Shown here: positions 43,425 to 52,793 of the stretch, one piece after another
Layout of the letters: every line of letters starts with the position of its first letter
Numbering within the stretch: position 1 is the first letter of the stretch
Origin: Oxalobacteraceae bacterium
GTDB taxonomy: Bacteria; Pseudomonadota; Gammaproteobacteria; Burkholderiales; Burkholderiaceae_D
Reading direction: 5' to 3'
Assembly: GCA_947374865.1 (NCBI GenBank)
Contig: CANCDR010000011.1
Coordinates: 1-64,000 of the forward strand
DNA length: 64,000 nucleotides
Position numbers and translations under genes: made by a program
The notes under the pieces: model-generated
What the model was told of the DNA's origin: nothing
Databases searched by the model: none
The model's input: the letters and a program-made list of their open reading frames with translations, nothing else

Positions 43425-43714
43425 GGGCAAATGCTTTTTGCGTCATACGCGGCATTACCGGTAAAAAAATAAGCAAGTCCGAGGGTTTCGATCGTAGAAG
43501 TGAAACGCACCAGCCGGGCCGCATCCGTCGCGTCCGACTTTACGTCCGGGTTGGCCACCCCGTCGCGCCGGATATAAGGCAAGCCATTCGGGCTTGCGAG
43601 ACTAATTCGCACTGCCGCTTGCAAAATAAGCGCCTTCGATTTCCCCTCACCCAATGAGGGTGTCACAGAGACTTCCTGACGCCTGGATTGTCCATCGCGC
43701 GCGACACTGCCCAC
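43415..43714 (-). CDS. Doubtful 99-codon frame, possibly a gene remnant
   Basis: The 99-residue translation (starting MGSVARDGQSRRQEVSVTPS) resembles no family I recognise. It has no good ribosome binding site. Its 3' end coincides with the islet's right repeat, so it might be the remains of a gene cut by insertion. It may equally be chance: the reading frame is GC-richer than its surroundings but shows no domain, signal peptide or membrane segment. Confidence 0.2.
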   Translation of the reverse strand: MGSVARDGQSRRQEVSVTPSLGEGKSKALILQAAVRISLASPNGLPYIRRDGVANPDVKSDATDAARLVRFTSTIETLGLAYFFTGNAAYDAKSICPFN

Positions 43715-44156
43715 TTTTCTGCGACACGTTTATTTTATTGCGATCGGTTTTGTCCCTACATGTTGCTTGTTGATATCTTTGTCAAATAGAATTAAATCGT
43801 CAGTTCGGAAGTTTGTGCTAGCGCCATTTTTAAAATTTCACTCACCGATCGACGAAACAATGCATCAAGAAAGGCGCGTATTTTTACCATCTTAATTCTC
43901 AGAAAATATCGCACAAAAAACTTCGCCTTTTTTGAAGCTTTGCGAAAAGTTGTGTTGGACACAGAGGTAGAAAAATTCCTGATCTAACGATTTGAACCAC
44001 AGAGTCTGATTGGATTTCAACGAAATTCCATCTTCGGGTTCAGGTTCATCGATAACTACCGCAAAAATTATAGGCATCACCCAGCCACACCGACTCTAAT
44101 TCGACAATTTGAAGTGCAATTTTTTGATGTGCCACAGCTGAAATGCCAAGGAAAAA

Positions 44157-45050
44157 ATGAATAAAATTCGTAAAGCTGTTTTCCCGGTGGCTGGTCTCGG
44201 TAGTCGATTTTTACCTGCCACGAAAGCCCAGCCAAAAGAGATGCTGCCGATTGTAGATAAGCCGTTAATTCAATATGCCGTCGAGGAAGCAGTGGCGGCT
44301 GGTATAACAGAAATGATATTCATCACCGGTCGCAACAAGCGCTCCATTGAAGACCATTTTGATAAAGCTTACGAGTTGGAAGCCGAGTTGGAAGCGGCGC
44401 AAAAATATGCCTTGCTCGAAGCGACGCAAAACATAATTCCAAGGCACATTAATTGCATTCACATTCGCCAGCCGGCACCACTCGGACTTGGTCATGCCGT
44501 GCTATGTGCGCGCAGCGTAATTGGCGATGAACCGTTCGCGATTTTGCTAGCCGATGATTTTATGGACGTCGATTCTGGAGTCTTGCCGGTACTGGCACAG
44601 ATGACAGCGATCTATGCGCGCGAGGGAAAAAGCCTGTTGGCAGTGCAAGAGGTGCCGTTGGCGGACACACGCCGATATGGCATTGTCGGCGTCTCGCCTT
44701 ACAAGGACAAGGACAAGGACAAGGACAGGTTAGAGCACATCAACCTGATCGTTGAAAAGCCGCGATCCGAAGTCGCGCCGTCAACGCTGGCAGTTGTTGG
44801 CAGGTACGTGCTCTCCGGGGCGATTTTCGCGCACCTGGAAGGCTTGGATAAAGGGGTCGGCGGTGAAATCCAACTGACAGATGGCATTGCAGCGATGCTC
44901 AAAAAGCAAGATGTACTGGCTTACCGATATCAGGGCCAACGTTATGACTGCGGCTCCAAACTTGGCTACCTGAAGGCGACGGTCGCGATCGGGCGCAAGC
45001 ATCCCGAAACAGGCGTGGCATTTTCGTCCTACCTCGAGACATTAGCATAA
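44157..45050 (+). CDS. galU: UTP-glucose-1-phosphate uridylyltransferase GalU
   Basis: GalU makes UDP-glucose, the sugar donor for OpgH and for envelope polysaccharides. It has 297 residues. The N-terminal nucleotide-binding motif [39 protein letters not shown] is intact, as are ILLADDFMD and VEKP. A four-unit AAGGAC repeat inserts KDKDKDKD near residues 183-190, in a surface loop position of the family. The tolC-like gene follows after 22 bp, so the two are probably co-transcribed. Confidence 0.96.
   Translation: MNKIRKAVFPVAGLGSRFLPATKAQPKEMLPIVDKPLIQYAVEEAVAAGITEMIFITGRNKRSIEDHFDKAYELEAELEAAQKYALLEATQNIIPRHINCIHIRQPAPLGLGHAVLCARSVIGDEPFAILLADDFMDVDSGVLPVLAQMTAIYAREGKSLLAVQEVPLADTRRYGIVGVSPYKDKDKDKDRLEHINLIVEKPRSEVAPSTLAVVGRYVLSGAIFAHLEGLDKGVGGEIQLTDGIAAMLKKQDVLAYRYQGQRYDCGSKLGYLKATVAIGRKHPETGVAFSSYLETLA
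44703..44726 (+). repeat. Hexanucleotide repeat (AAGGAC x4) inside galU
   Basis: Four perfect copies of AAGGAC encode KDKDKDKD. Six-base units keep the frame, so copy-number change would alter loop length without inactivating the enzyme. Confidence 0.9.
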
Positions 45051-45072
45051 GCAAACCTACAAGGCCTGCTCA

Positions 45073-46551
45073 ATGCCACATTCCAGACAGAAGTCGTCCC
45101 TTTTAATACTTCTGCTTGGTCTGGGACTCACTGCGCATGCGTATGCCTCACCGGCCGTCACCTTGGGTGAACGCGCCGCAGAAGTGACGGCGATACCGGA
45201 CAATTTGGGTCTGGCGTTTGAACAAGCGCTGCAGAATCGTCTTGACCTGCGCCTGGCCGATGGGCGTATCAAGATCGCGGAACTCGGCCAGGAAGTCCAG
45301 CAGGCCATGCGGTGGCCACAGGCATACATTAACTGGAACAGCGGAAAAAACAAGAACCAGGGCTATATTGACCCGACAACATTCGAGAGGCAATTGGCAA
45401 ACAGCGCCAGTGGTCAGAACTTTGCTGACAATAACAACACCATCCTTTTCAATACCCAGACCCTGTCATTTGGGGTCAGCTACCTTTTATACACCGGTGG
45501 CGAAGTAACACGGGCAAGCCAAAGCGCCGCACTGCTCCGGCAAGATGCGGGTCTTGACAAATTGCAATTGATAACAAAGGTTCTAGATGAAGTCGGGCAG
45601 GCTTATTTTCAATTGAAGTTAGCTCTGCTGCAAGAACAATTTGGCCAAAAATCCCTGCGCATTTCTGAACGCAAAATGACAGAAATGGCATTTCCGAGGA
45701 CATCTGATCCACTGATTGAAAAACAAAACAAGGCCGAACAGTTGAGATTTGAAGTCATGCAAATGCAGGCGCAGAGGAATCAGCTCGAAAGCAAGGACAA
45801 ATTACGCGCATTTTGCAACGTATTGGCAGTGGAAGTTTGTCCCAAAATCGATGCCACTGACTGGCTAGAGCGGCATGTTAGCGCTCTGCCCGGCTGGCTC
45901 AGCGCATTGCTTGAAGAAGCGCGTAACCTGCCAAAATCTCGCTATGAAGTCGCAAAGGCACTTCGCACCAATGAAATGCTGGACGCTCGCAGTGCATATC
46001 TGCCGCACGTTTGGCTCGACATAACACGTGGTATCAGCGGCAATAGCGGCGCATCGTTTAGCGGCACATTTCGGGAAAACAGATCCAACAATTGGCAAAT
46101 AAACGTCTCCATGAACTGGACACTGTTTGATGGCTTTTCTGCGTCAAATATTGCGCGTCAGGCAAGTCAACGCATCCTCGATGTCGGCATCGAAAACAAA
46201 CAAGCGCTGGCGGCGCGCACCGACGATCAGCAGCGCAAAGTAATCACCGCCGCACGTGCCAGACTGAACTGCAAAATCGCGCACCTCGAACACATCATCG
46301 CGCACGACAGTCTGCAGGCCGAGGTGGTTCGGCATCAGCGTGGTGAGATTGCCCTGCACGCGCTGCAAGACGAGCAGCTTAAATATGCGGCCACGAATTT
46401 TGCATGGCAAACCCAGCTGCTTGAAATTGCGCAAGCCGAGTTGGCGCTACGTCTGAGCGGACTGCCTGCGAATGTGGCTGCGGAACGCTGTGGCACGACG
46501 ATCGAATCAATTTCAGGGGACCTCAGCTTGAACCTTGAAACAGCACACTGA
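45073..46551 (+). CDS. TolC-family outer-membrane efflux/secretion channel protein
   Basis: A 492-residue protein with a signal peptide (residues 1-25, ending AHAYAS). Two similar halves rich in coiled coil follow, the TolC pattern: NLGLAFEQALQNRLDLRLADGRI, a mid part with LDEVGQAYFQLKLALLQEQ, then VSMNWTLFDGFSASNIARQASQ and a C-terminal helix rich in Ala/Gln/Leu. TolC proteins are trimeric channels used by efflux or type I systems; no transporter or adaptor partner is adjacent. It follows galU closely and converges on acvB with an 18-bp gap. Confidence 0.88.
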   Translation: MPHSRQKSSLLILLLGLGLTAHAYASPAVTLGERAAEVTAIPDNLGLAFEQALQNRLDLRLADGRIKIAELGQEVQQAMRWPQAYINWNSGKNKNQGYIDPTTFERQLANSASGQNFADNNNTILFNTQTLSFGVSYLLYTGGEVTRASQSAALLRQDAGLDKLQLITKVLDEVGQAYFQLKLALLQEQFGQKSLRISERKMTEMAFPRTSDPLIEKQNKAEQLRFEVMQMQAQRNQLESKDKLRAFCNVLAVEVCPKIDATDWLERHVSALPGWLSALLEEARNLPKSRYEVAKALRTNEMLDARSAYLPHVWLDITRGISGNSGASFSGTFRENRSNNWQINVSMNWTLFDGFSASNIARQASQRILDVGIENKQALAARTDDQQRKVITAARARLNCKIAHLEHIIAHDSLQAEVVRHQRGEIALHALQDEQLKYAATNFAWQTQLLEIAQAELALRLSGLPANVAAERCGTTIESISGDLSLNLETAH

Positions 46552-46569
46552 ACGCATAAACCTATTCCC

Positions 46570-48018
46570 TCATTCCATCTTCGTCCCAATATTAGCAATC
46601 ATCTGCCGTACCAGAACAGGATACTTTTTCTCTGGTAATAGTTCATCATCGATCAATACCAGCTTCGAGCCAAATTTTTCCAATTCAGAGCATATTTTTT
46701 TGTGCCCCTTGATACCTTCGACACAAATACTTTTAGCCCATTGCATCTTTTCAATCTCCGGAAAGATTGACAACCGATTCGGCCCATTATCCAGGTTCAT
46801 CCAACTGGACAGGTGAAATACAAATGCGGCAGTTCTGTCCAGGCCCAACAGCGAAATAAGCGCAACTTTTCCTTTACTTTCAGGCGATAGCTTATTCGCG
46901 GCAAAAGGCAAGACATTGGCGCCAAATGAATAGCCAATCAAGATCACCTTCGTTTTGTTCTGTTTCTTTGTGAAGTGGGATATTAGTTGTTCAAGTGTGG
47001 CAGCGGTTTCATCTGGTGTTCGAGCCTTCCAAAAATAGCTAAGGGTGCTCAACGCTACTGTCGGAATCCCATTTTGGGATAAATATTTTGCGATTTCTTT
47101 ATCGATACCTGCCCAACCACCGTCGCCGGTGAATAAAATCGCCAGAGTGTCGCCGCCACTTTTATCAGATTTGACTTCATTCAATGGCAAGTTTCCCTCA
47201 CTTGGATCAGTTCTGAGTTGTTCATTATTTGTTGAATCCAGCCAAGTCAGAACCTGAAGCATTTTATAAATCGGGTTAGTGCTGGTGTCATGCTCAACCG
47301 TTACTCTTGCGTTCTCCAAAGTATTAAGGAATTCATTTGTCAGCCGGTCTTCCGCTGAAACATTGTCCTGAAAAACATACCAAATTGTAGACAATTTTCC
47401 ACTCGCTCCATTTTTACTTGCTTGCTTTTCCCCCGGTTTAAAACCAGCCACATTGCAGTACATATTTTCTTCAAATCGTGGGAGTTTAAAATTTATACTG
47501 ATACCAGCAAAAAATTTATCCCTGGCCGATTGAGCGAGTGCAAGATAAACGTCGGTTGCACCACCATGAGCTCCTATCAGTATTGCTCGATCTTGCTTAT
47601 CAATGTCATATTTGTCGCGCAGAAAATGGGCAATTGAAATAAGTTTTTCGGAAATATCCAAACATTGTTGATTCGGAATTTCAGATTGTCTGCGCAAATT
47701 TTTGCTTTCAATTTTCGCAACTTGATATCCTCGTTTTACAAAATTTGTCACCAATGCGCCCGTCATTGGGTCTTCTTCATCGATATAAATAATTAACTCC
47801 AAAGAACTGTTTCTCTGCCGATAGAATTTAATATCCGAAATTCCGAAAATCGACAGCTTGTCTACGAAAATCTCACCTTGAATATCCAATTGCCTTTGGT
47901 AGAGCGAATTCGGATCAACAAACAGGCTATAAAATAAGCCTGCGATCACGATTAAGCCCGCCGTGATTGCTGTGATAATTAATGTGAATTTCGCAGGCTT
48001 TTTCATGAACATTCTCAA
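46570..48018 (-). CDS. acvB: AcvB/VirJ-family protein (probable aminoacyl-phosphatidylglycerol hydrolase)
   Basis: In Agrobacterium, AcvB is the periplasmic hydrolase that removes lysine from lysyl-phosphatidylglycerol made by LpiA/MprF. This protein has 482 residues, an N-terminal membrane anchor (about 11-33), and two alpha/beta-hydrolase-like halves. The C-terminal half carries FTGDGGWAGIDKEIA and a nucleophile elbow GYSFG (362-366). The N-terminal half has GAHGG (149-153), with His where Ser would be. It lies directly downstream of mprF. The start is uncertain: TTG 48018, or ATG at 48012 or 48006. Confidence 0.88.
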   Translation of the reverse strand: MRMFMKKPAKFTLIITAITAGLIVIAGLFYSLFVDPNSLYQRQLDIQGEIFVDKLSIFGISDIKFYRQRNSSLELIIYIDEEDPMTGALVTNFVKRGYQVAKIESKNLRRQSEIPNQQCLDISEKLISIAHFLRDKYDIDKQDRAILIGAHGGATDVYLALAQSARDKFFAGISINFKLPRFEENMYCNVAGFKPGEKQASKNGASGKLSTIWYVFQDNVSAEDRLTNEFLNTLENARVTVEHDTSTNPIYKMLQVLTWLDSTNNEQLRTDPSEGNLPLNEVKSDKSGGDTLAILFTGDGGWAGIDKEIAKYLSQNGIPTVALSTLSYFWKARTPDETAATLEQLISHFTKKQNKTKVILIGYSFGANVLPFAANKLSPESKGKVALISLLGLDRTAAFVFHLSSWMNLDNGPNRLSIFPEIEKMQWAKSICVEGIKGHKKICSELEKFGSKLVLIDDELLPEKKYPVLVRQMIANIGTKME

Positions 48019-48122
48019 TTCTTAAGTTTGGCGTATTTAAAATTCTCGGTCACAGAACGCGGTTCGATGGGTGGCGCGCAATTGGAACGTAAAAGCACCG
48101 TGTTTCCAAGTGCCAATAATGT

Positions 48123-50741
48123 TTAGAATTTGGAAAATAATCCCTTGACACCGCCGGAAATCAACGTTGTTACAGCCAGCAATGCAGAGGCAGTTTGTAA
48201 TCCTGGTGGCGCAGCCAGATAAATCGGCTTCCACTCTGGATCAAACTTTTCCTTATATCCATACACACCGGTAAAGTTATAGAATCCGCCACCCACCCGA
48301 AAAAATGTGCGTCCGATTTTGTGCCATATGGGTGCGAGAGCGTGATCTTCCAAACCTGACAGGGGTGCAATCCCGAGATTGAAATAAATGAATCCTTCCT
48401 GCTTCGCCCACAGAATCAAACTGATACTTAAAAACTCCATGATGCCGTTCGGTACACCCGGTAAATAGCGCATGAGATCGATCGCCATCTGATGACGATT
48501 GTTCAAGGTCAGGATGTTTGCAAACGCAGCAATTTCTCCATTTTTTATTACTACCGCGATTTGGGCGTTTTTTAAATATTCTTCATCAAAAAAGCAGAGT
48601 GAGAAGCGCTTTTCCCTTGCGTTCTTTTCACGCAGCCAGGCATCCGATATGTTTTTTAGCTGCGGCAGAATCGCCTCGATCTGACCCGGCGCCACAATTT
48701 CAAAAACATAGCCTTCACGCTGGTACCTATTGATCGCATTGCGCAGGCTTTGGCGCTTTTTCCCTTCCAGTCCAAATGACTGCAGCGGGATCCAAGCCTG
48801 CTGGCCCAATTTGATGAGACTCAGCCCAAGATTCAGATAAATGGGAATATGTTTGATCCCAATCTCGTAAAACGCAATTTTCGCAAGCACCTTATCGGCC
48901 GCTTCCCGGAATAGCCAAACCAATTCCTCAAACTCGGTTTTATCGCCTACGGGATCACCCATGGCGATCCAGAATTGCCTGGTTACACCAAACATCAAAA
49001 AGCTCTTTTTTGTTTTGCTCCACAAAATGTATTTGTCTCCAGTCAGTACCAGGTGGTGGTCCGTAATATTTTCATTGCGCACCATTTCTGTTGCTAATTC
49101 CAAATCCAGTTTGCTAGGCAAGGATAGATCCGTGCGGGTCGTACGCAAGAGCCGATAAAGAATTAAGCCAGCCAATGCCGCAGACAAGGCAAACAGGGAA
49201 CGCAAGAAACGCGGTACATCACCATCAACAGAAATTTGCCACCAGAGATCGTGCGAATAGGGGATATTTTTGTATGAAGCAAAACCCAGCCAAGTTGACA
49301 GGCCAATGACAGCCGCACCAATGAGCACATGACCAATCGGCATTTCTAATTTAAGTAGCGCTGACTTACGATAAAAATGTTTACGAGTAGGAATAAATGC
49401 GATCAGCACTGCGCCAAGAATCAGTGCCACCGGAAGGTCCACGCCCTTGAGAATGGACGAGAACATGCCAATAAACAGCAGGGTTATGGTCGCAAAATAG
49501 GCCGAATCCAGTCGCGTGGCGACGGCGCGGGAAAGCAGTATCATGCCCAATCCGACTAGGCTGACAATGACATGAGATATGTCAATCAAGGGCAGTGGCA
49601 CATAGCGATGCATCCACTCCATGCGTTCATGTACTTCCGGTGTGGCGCCTGAAAACAATAATATGCTGCCGATCAGGAACAATAAGATGGAAAAGATTTT
49701 TGGCGTGGCAAAGTGAATAAGTTGAAATGCGTAACGCAGGCGCAGCGGACTCAGAGATTTCAGCGTTTTCGTTTCGTACAAAAGCAGAAGTATCCCGGCA
49801 ATCAGGAGTGGGACAAGATAGTAAATAAAACGATACAGAATCAGCGCAGCCAGTATTTTTTCCGGTGGCGAATTATTTCCCAACATGAGAATGAAACTGC
49901 TTTCAAAAATCCCTATACCACCAGGCACCTGGCTTACAAGGCCAGCAAGTTGCGCGACCAAAAAGATGATGATGAACTCACCGAAGCTGATATGGACGAA
50001 CTGGTGCAGGGGAATAAACAAGACCAGACCAGTAAAAAGCAATTCCAGGCTGCCAGAAGCTATTTGTTGCAGTGCGATAGCTGGCGTAGGCAGAGCGATC
50101 TTTTCGCCCCTGAATTGCAGCGACTGATGATTGATTACACACAGAACCAGCCAGACCAAAGTCAGGCAAGCGCCGATTATAAGCAAAGCTTTTAATGGAC
50201 CGGAACTGAGTAGTTCGCTTAAAAAAATACTTTGCGGGGATGCAGCAACAGAAAACAGTAACAAGGTAAAAGCACTCAAAAAATAACTGAGTGAACCAAG
50301 CACGGTGATCTTGATGATTGCGCTATTTGACAAGCCAAAATCCCGATAAACGCGAAAGCGGATGCTGCCACCGGAAATCAGGGAAGAACCAGCGTTCTGG
50401 CTGATTGCATTGCTTAAAAATGCGCCAAATAAAATGTACTTGAATTCGAGCTTTTCCCCGGTGATTTGGATGGCCAGCCATTCGCTGACGCCTAGCAGAA
50501 AATACCCTACTCCGCTAATCAACAGCATTTCCAGAATGATTTCTAGTGAACTGGACCATAGGTCCGTTGCGACGGCACTCCAACCATATTCCGAAAGATG
50601 TTGATTGACCGCGAAGGCGGCCACCACGAATAACATCAAACTAATCGAGGGTTTGAGATTTTTCAAAGAATTGGCTTTAAGCGTGCTTATCATCTGCGCG
50701 TCGATACATCGTGCACACCACTTTTTCAGTGCCAAAACCAT
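48123..50741 (-). CDS. mprF: Bifunctional aminoacyl-phosphatidylglycerol synthetase/flippase MprF
   Basis: MprF transfers an amino acid, usually lysine, from tRNA to phosphatidylglycerol and flips the product, lowering surface negative charge. It has 872 residues. The N-terminal flippase region, with about 14 hydrophobic segments, runs to about residue 540 and includes NAGSSLISGGSIRFRVYRDFG. The C-terminal DUF2156 synthase domain ends with the family hallmark FNLGIAPLSGLEDHA, then FYNFTGVYGYKEKFDPEW. AAGG precedes the ATG. It starts 12 bp after opgH. Confidence 0.95.
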   Translation of the reverse strand: MVLALKKWCARCIDAQMISTLKANSLKNLKPSISLMLFVVAAFAVNQHLSEYGWSAVATDLWSSSLEIILEMLLISGVGYFLLGVSEWLAIQITGEKLEFKYILFGAFLSNAISQNAGSSLISGGSIRFRVYRDFGLSNSAIIKITVLGSLSYFLSAFTLLLFSVAASPQSIFLSELLSSGPLKALLIIGACLTLVWLVLCVINHQSLQFRGEKIALPTPAIALQQIASGSLELLFTGLVLFIPLHQFVHISFGEFIIIFLVAQLAGLVSQVPGGIGIFESSFILMLGNNSPPEKILAALILYRFIYYLVPLLIAGILLLLYETKTLKSLSPLRLRYAFQLIHFATPKIFSILLFLIGSILLFSGATPEVHERMEWMHRYVPLPLIDISHVIVSLVGLGMILLSRAVATRLDSAYFATITLLFIGMFSSILKGVDLPVALILGAVLIAFIPTRKHFYRKSALLKLEMPIGHVLIGAAVIGLSTWLGFASYKNIPYSHDLWWQISVDGDVPRFLRSLFALSAALAGLILYRLLRTTRTDLSLPSKLDLELATEMVRNENITDHHLVLTGDKYILWSKTKKSFLMFGVTRQFWIAMGDPVGDKTEFEELVWLFREAADKVLAKIAFYEIGIKHIPIYLNLGLSLIKLGQQAWIPLQSFGLEGKKRQSLRNAINRYQREGYVFEIVAPGQIEAILPQLKNISDAWLREKNAREKRFSLCFFDEEYLKNAQIAVVIKNGEIAAFANILTLNNRHQMAIDLMRYLPGVPNGIMEFLSISLILWAKQEGFIYFNLGIAPLSGLEDHALAPIWHKIGRTFFRVGGGFYNFTGVYGYKEKFDPEWKPIYLAAPPGLQTASALLAVTTLISGGVKGLFSKF

Positions 50742-50753
50742 TCTTCGTGCCTT

Positions 50754-52772
50754 TCAAAAAGGATGCTGCTCGTGGACCTCGGATTTTGCCGCTTGCGGCC
50801 AGTCCATCTTAGTAGCGGGGGGCCGCAGGTGGCCGATGGTCGGGGCGATCTTCATTTCCTGGATCGGCATTTCCCGCCAATTGACTGGCGGAAGAGTCAG
50901 CCCCGTTTCGGTGAACGACTCACTGGGAAGGGACACCAGGTCCGTCGCCGTCAACAGGCGCTGCAAATCGGTGAGAACAGGATCTTCATTGGTTTCATCG
51001 GGCGTGATAAAGATGTCCAGCAATTTGGATTTTGTGCCTAATTCCAGGCTGCTGGAATAGCGCACAATTGGCGCAGCAAAGACGATGCCGAAAAGTATAG
51101 GTGTAAGCCACCAAAAAAACATTGGTGCACAGGCGTAGGTCGCTGCGCCCCAAATGAGACCGACAAGGCTCATTTTGGCAGTGCGGGCAAAACTTTCGCG
51201 CCAACTAAGCAAGCGGCCTTCGCGCTCCTGTGTATCCCATTTAACCTCAAAGCCCATCAGTACTGCCACGACAAAAAAAGCGTGATAGATCATCATGATG
51301 GGAGCGATTAAGATCGCAAATATGACTTCAATGAGTGCGCCCAGAAGAATCGCGCGAGTGCCTCCAAATTGCTTCCGGCGGTGCGTGAGAGTCGCGACAA
51401 CGCCCAATAGCTTGGGCAATATAAGCAGTGCCACCGTCAGGATGATCAGATTTTCGATCAAATCCGTTTTGATAATGGTCCAATCAATATTGATTTGGCG
51501 AAACTCCAACGTATTAATTATTTTTATAAAATACGGTTTGCTATTAAGCGAGCGAATAAAGGCATCTGCTGTACTTAAGATAAGCATGCAGGCCCAGACC
51601 AGTGAAATAATGTAGGCAGTCGCACCCAACAGAAAATGCAAACGGCTGACCGGGTGTAAGCCACCCGCATTGAGCAGGCCAAGGTGCTGGATGTTGCCTT
51701 GTGCCCAGCGTCGGTCACGTGTGGCGAAGTCGATGATATTGCAGGGTACTTCTTCATAGCTGCCGGCGATGTCTGGCAACAAAAATACGTCCCAGCCAGC
51801 GCGCCTGAGCAAGGCTGCTTCAACAAAATCGTGACTGAGAATATCACCGCCGAAGGGTGCCTTCCCGGACAAGGTAGGCAAGCCGCAATGATTGATGAAG
51901 GCTTGTACACGCACGATGGCGTTATGCCCCCAATAGTTGGCGGCGCTGGTTTGCCAGAAGGCGTTTCCAGTAGCGAGCATTGGACTGTAAAGTATCGCCG
52001 CAAATTGCACATATCGACCGAAAAACGTCGTTTGGCGTACTGGTACCGGCACCGTCTGGATCAGGCCACAGCGAGGATTACCTTGCATCGTACGCACCAG
52101 GCGTAACAGGCATGCCCCGCTCATGATACTGTCGGCATCCATCAGGACCATATACTCATAGTTGCTACCCCAGCGTTGCAAAAAGTCAGCGATATTGCCG
52201 ACTTTGCGCTGATAATTTTTTTCTCGACGACGATAAAATATGTGCTTTTTCAAATCACCAACGCGATTGGTAAACTGCAGCCACGCCTCCCGTTCGCATT
52301 CGGCAATTGCAAGATCGGTCGTATCGCTCAGGAGATAGAAATCAAAGTGCTCTATTTCTCCTGTGGCAAGTAGCGAATTCAAAGTGGCTTCGAATCCAGC
52401 GATCACACGTTGGGTGTTTTCGTTATAGATCGGCATAACGATGGCGGTGCGCTGGAGGATCTGCAGCGTATCGAACGTATGTTTGGCTGTTGCTTGTAAA
52501 GTGAGCGGGTCGCGGCCCAGCATGACCAGGACGAAGCCAAAGATTGCGCTCCAAAATGCGGTGGCAATCCAGCAAAAGGAAATCGCAAAAAATATCAATG
52601 ATAGTGCTGCGAGCGCCGTTGTGCCGTTTGCACACAGGATGGCATACATCATGTAAATTCCGGTTAACCAGGTCATCACGGTCAACCCGATATACAAGAG
52701 AAGTCGAAACATCTTCGCCGGCAATTGAATTGCATTTCCGCGCGACAGGATTTGATTGACAGAGGCTTTCAT
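50754..52772 (-). CDS. opgH: Glucans biosynthesis glucosyltransferase OpgH (MdoH)
   Basis: OpgH is the inner-membrane GT2 enzyme that polymerises glucose from UDP-glucose into the backbone of osmoregulated periplasmic glucans. It has 672 residues. Membrane helices lie near 22-85 and in the C-terminal third. The catalytic motifs are DAD at 212-214 and RDRRW at 352-356. It is shorter than E. coli OpgH (847), mainly for lack of the long cytoplasmic N-terminal extension. It lies 21 bp after opgG. Confidence 0.95.
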   Translation of the reverse strand: MKASVNQILSRGNAIQLPAKMFRLLLYIGLTVMTWLTGIYMMYAILCANGTTALAALSLIFFAISFCWIATAFWSAIFGFVLVMLGRDPLTLQATAKHTFDTLQILQRTAIVMPIYNENTQRVIAGFEATLNSLLATGEIEHFDFYLLSDTTDLAIAECEREAWLQFTNRVGDLKKHIFYRRREKNYQRKVGNIADFLQRWGSNYEYMVLMDADSIMSGACLLRLVRTMQGNPRCGLIQTVPVPVRQTTFFGRYVQFAAILYSPMLATGNAFWQTSAANYWGHNAIVRVQAFINHCGLPTLSGKAPFGGDILSHDFVEAALLRRAGWDVFLLPDIAGSYEEVPCNIIDFATRDRRWAQGNIQHLGLLNAGGLHPVSRLHFLLGATAYIISLVWACMLILSTADAFIRSLNSKPYFIKIINTLEFRQINIDWTIIKTDLIENLIILTVALLILPKLLGVVATLTHRRKQFGGTRAILLGALIEVIFAILIAPIMMIYHAFFVVAVLMGFEVKWDTQEREGRLLSWRESFARTAKMSLVGLIWGAATYACAPMFFWWLTPILFGIVFAAPIVRYSSSLELGTKSKLLDIFITPDETNEDPVLTDLQRLLTATDLVSLPSESFTETGLTLPPVNWREMPIQEMKIAPTIGHLRPPATKMDWPQAAKSEVHEQHPF

Positions 52773-52793
52773 GAACGCGCCTTCGAAAGATGT

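Larger units (their letters stand above)
43303..44156. other. Mostly non-coding stretch between hipB and galU
   Basis: This 854-bp stretch holds the hipB promoter region, with repeated ATAATAGGC words near 43335 and 43390, and the right islet repeat (43381-43424). It also holds one doubtful frame (43415-43714, - strand) and an AT-rich stretch before galU. A second frame at 43892-44080 (- strand) has no family resemblance. No RNA gene was recognised. Confidence 0.6.

Noticed and set aside
37466-43740. Integrase or transposase driving the TA islets
   Set aside because: No recombinase-like frame was found between or beside the repeats.
43892-44080. 62-codon - strand frame upstream of galU
   Set aside because: AT-rich, no family resemblance, no convincing start signal; likely chance.
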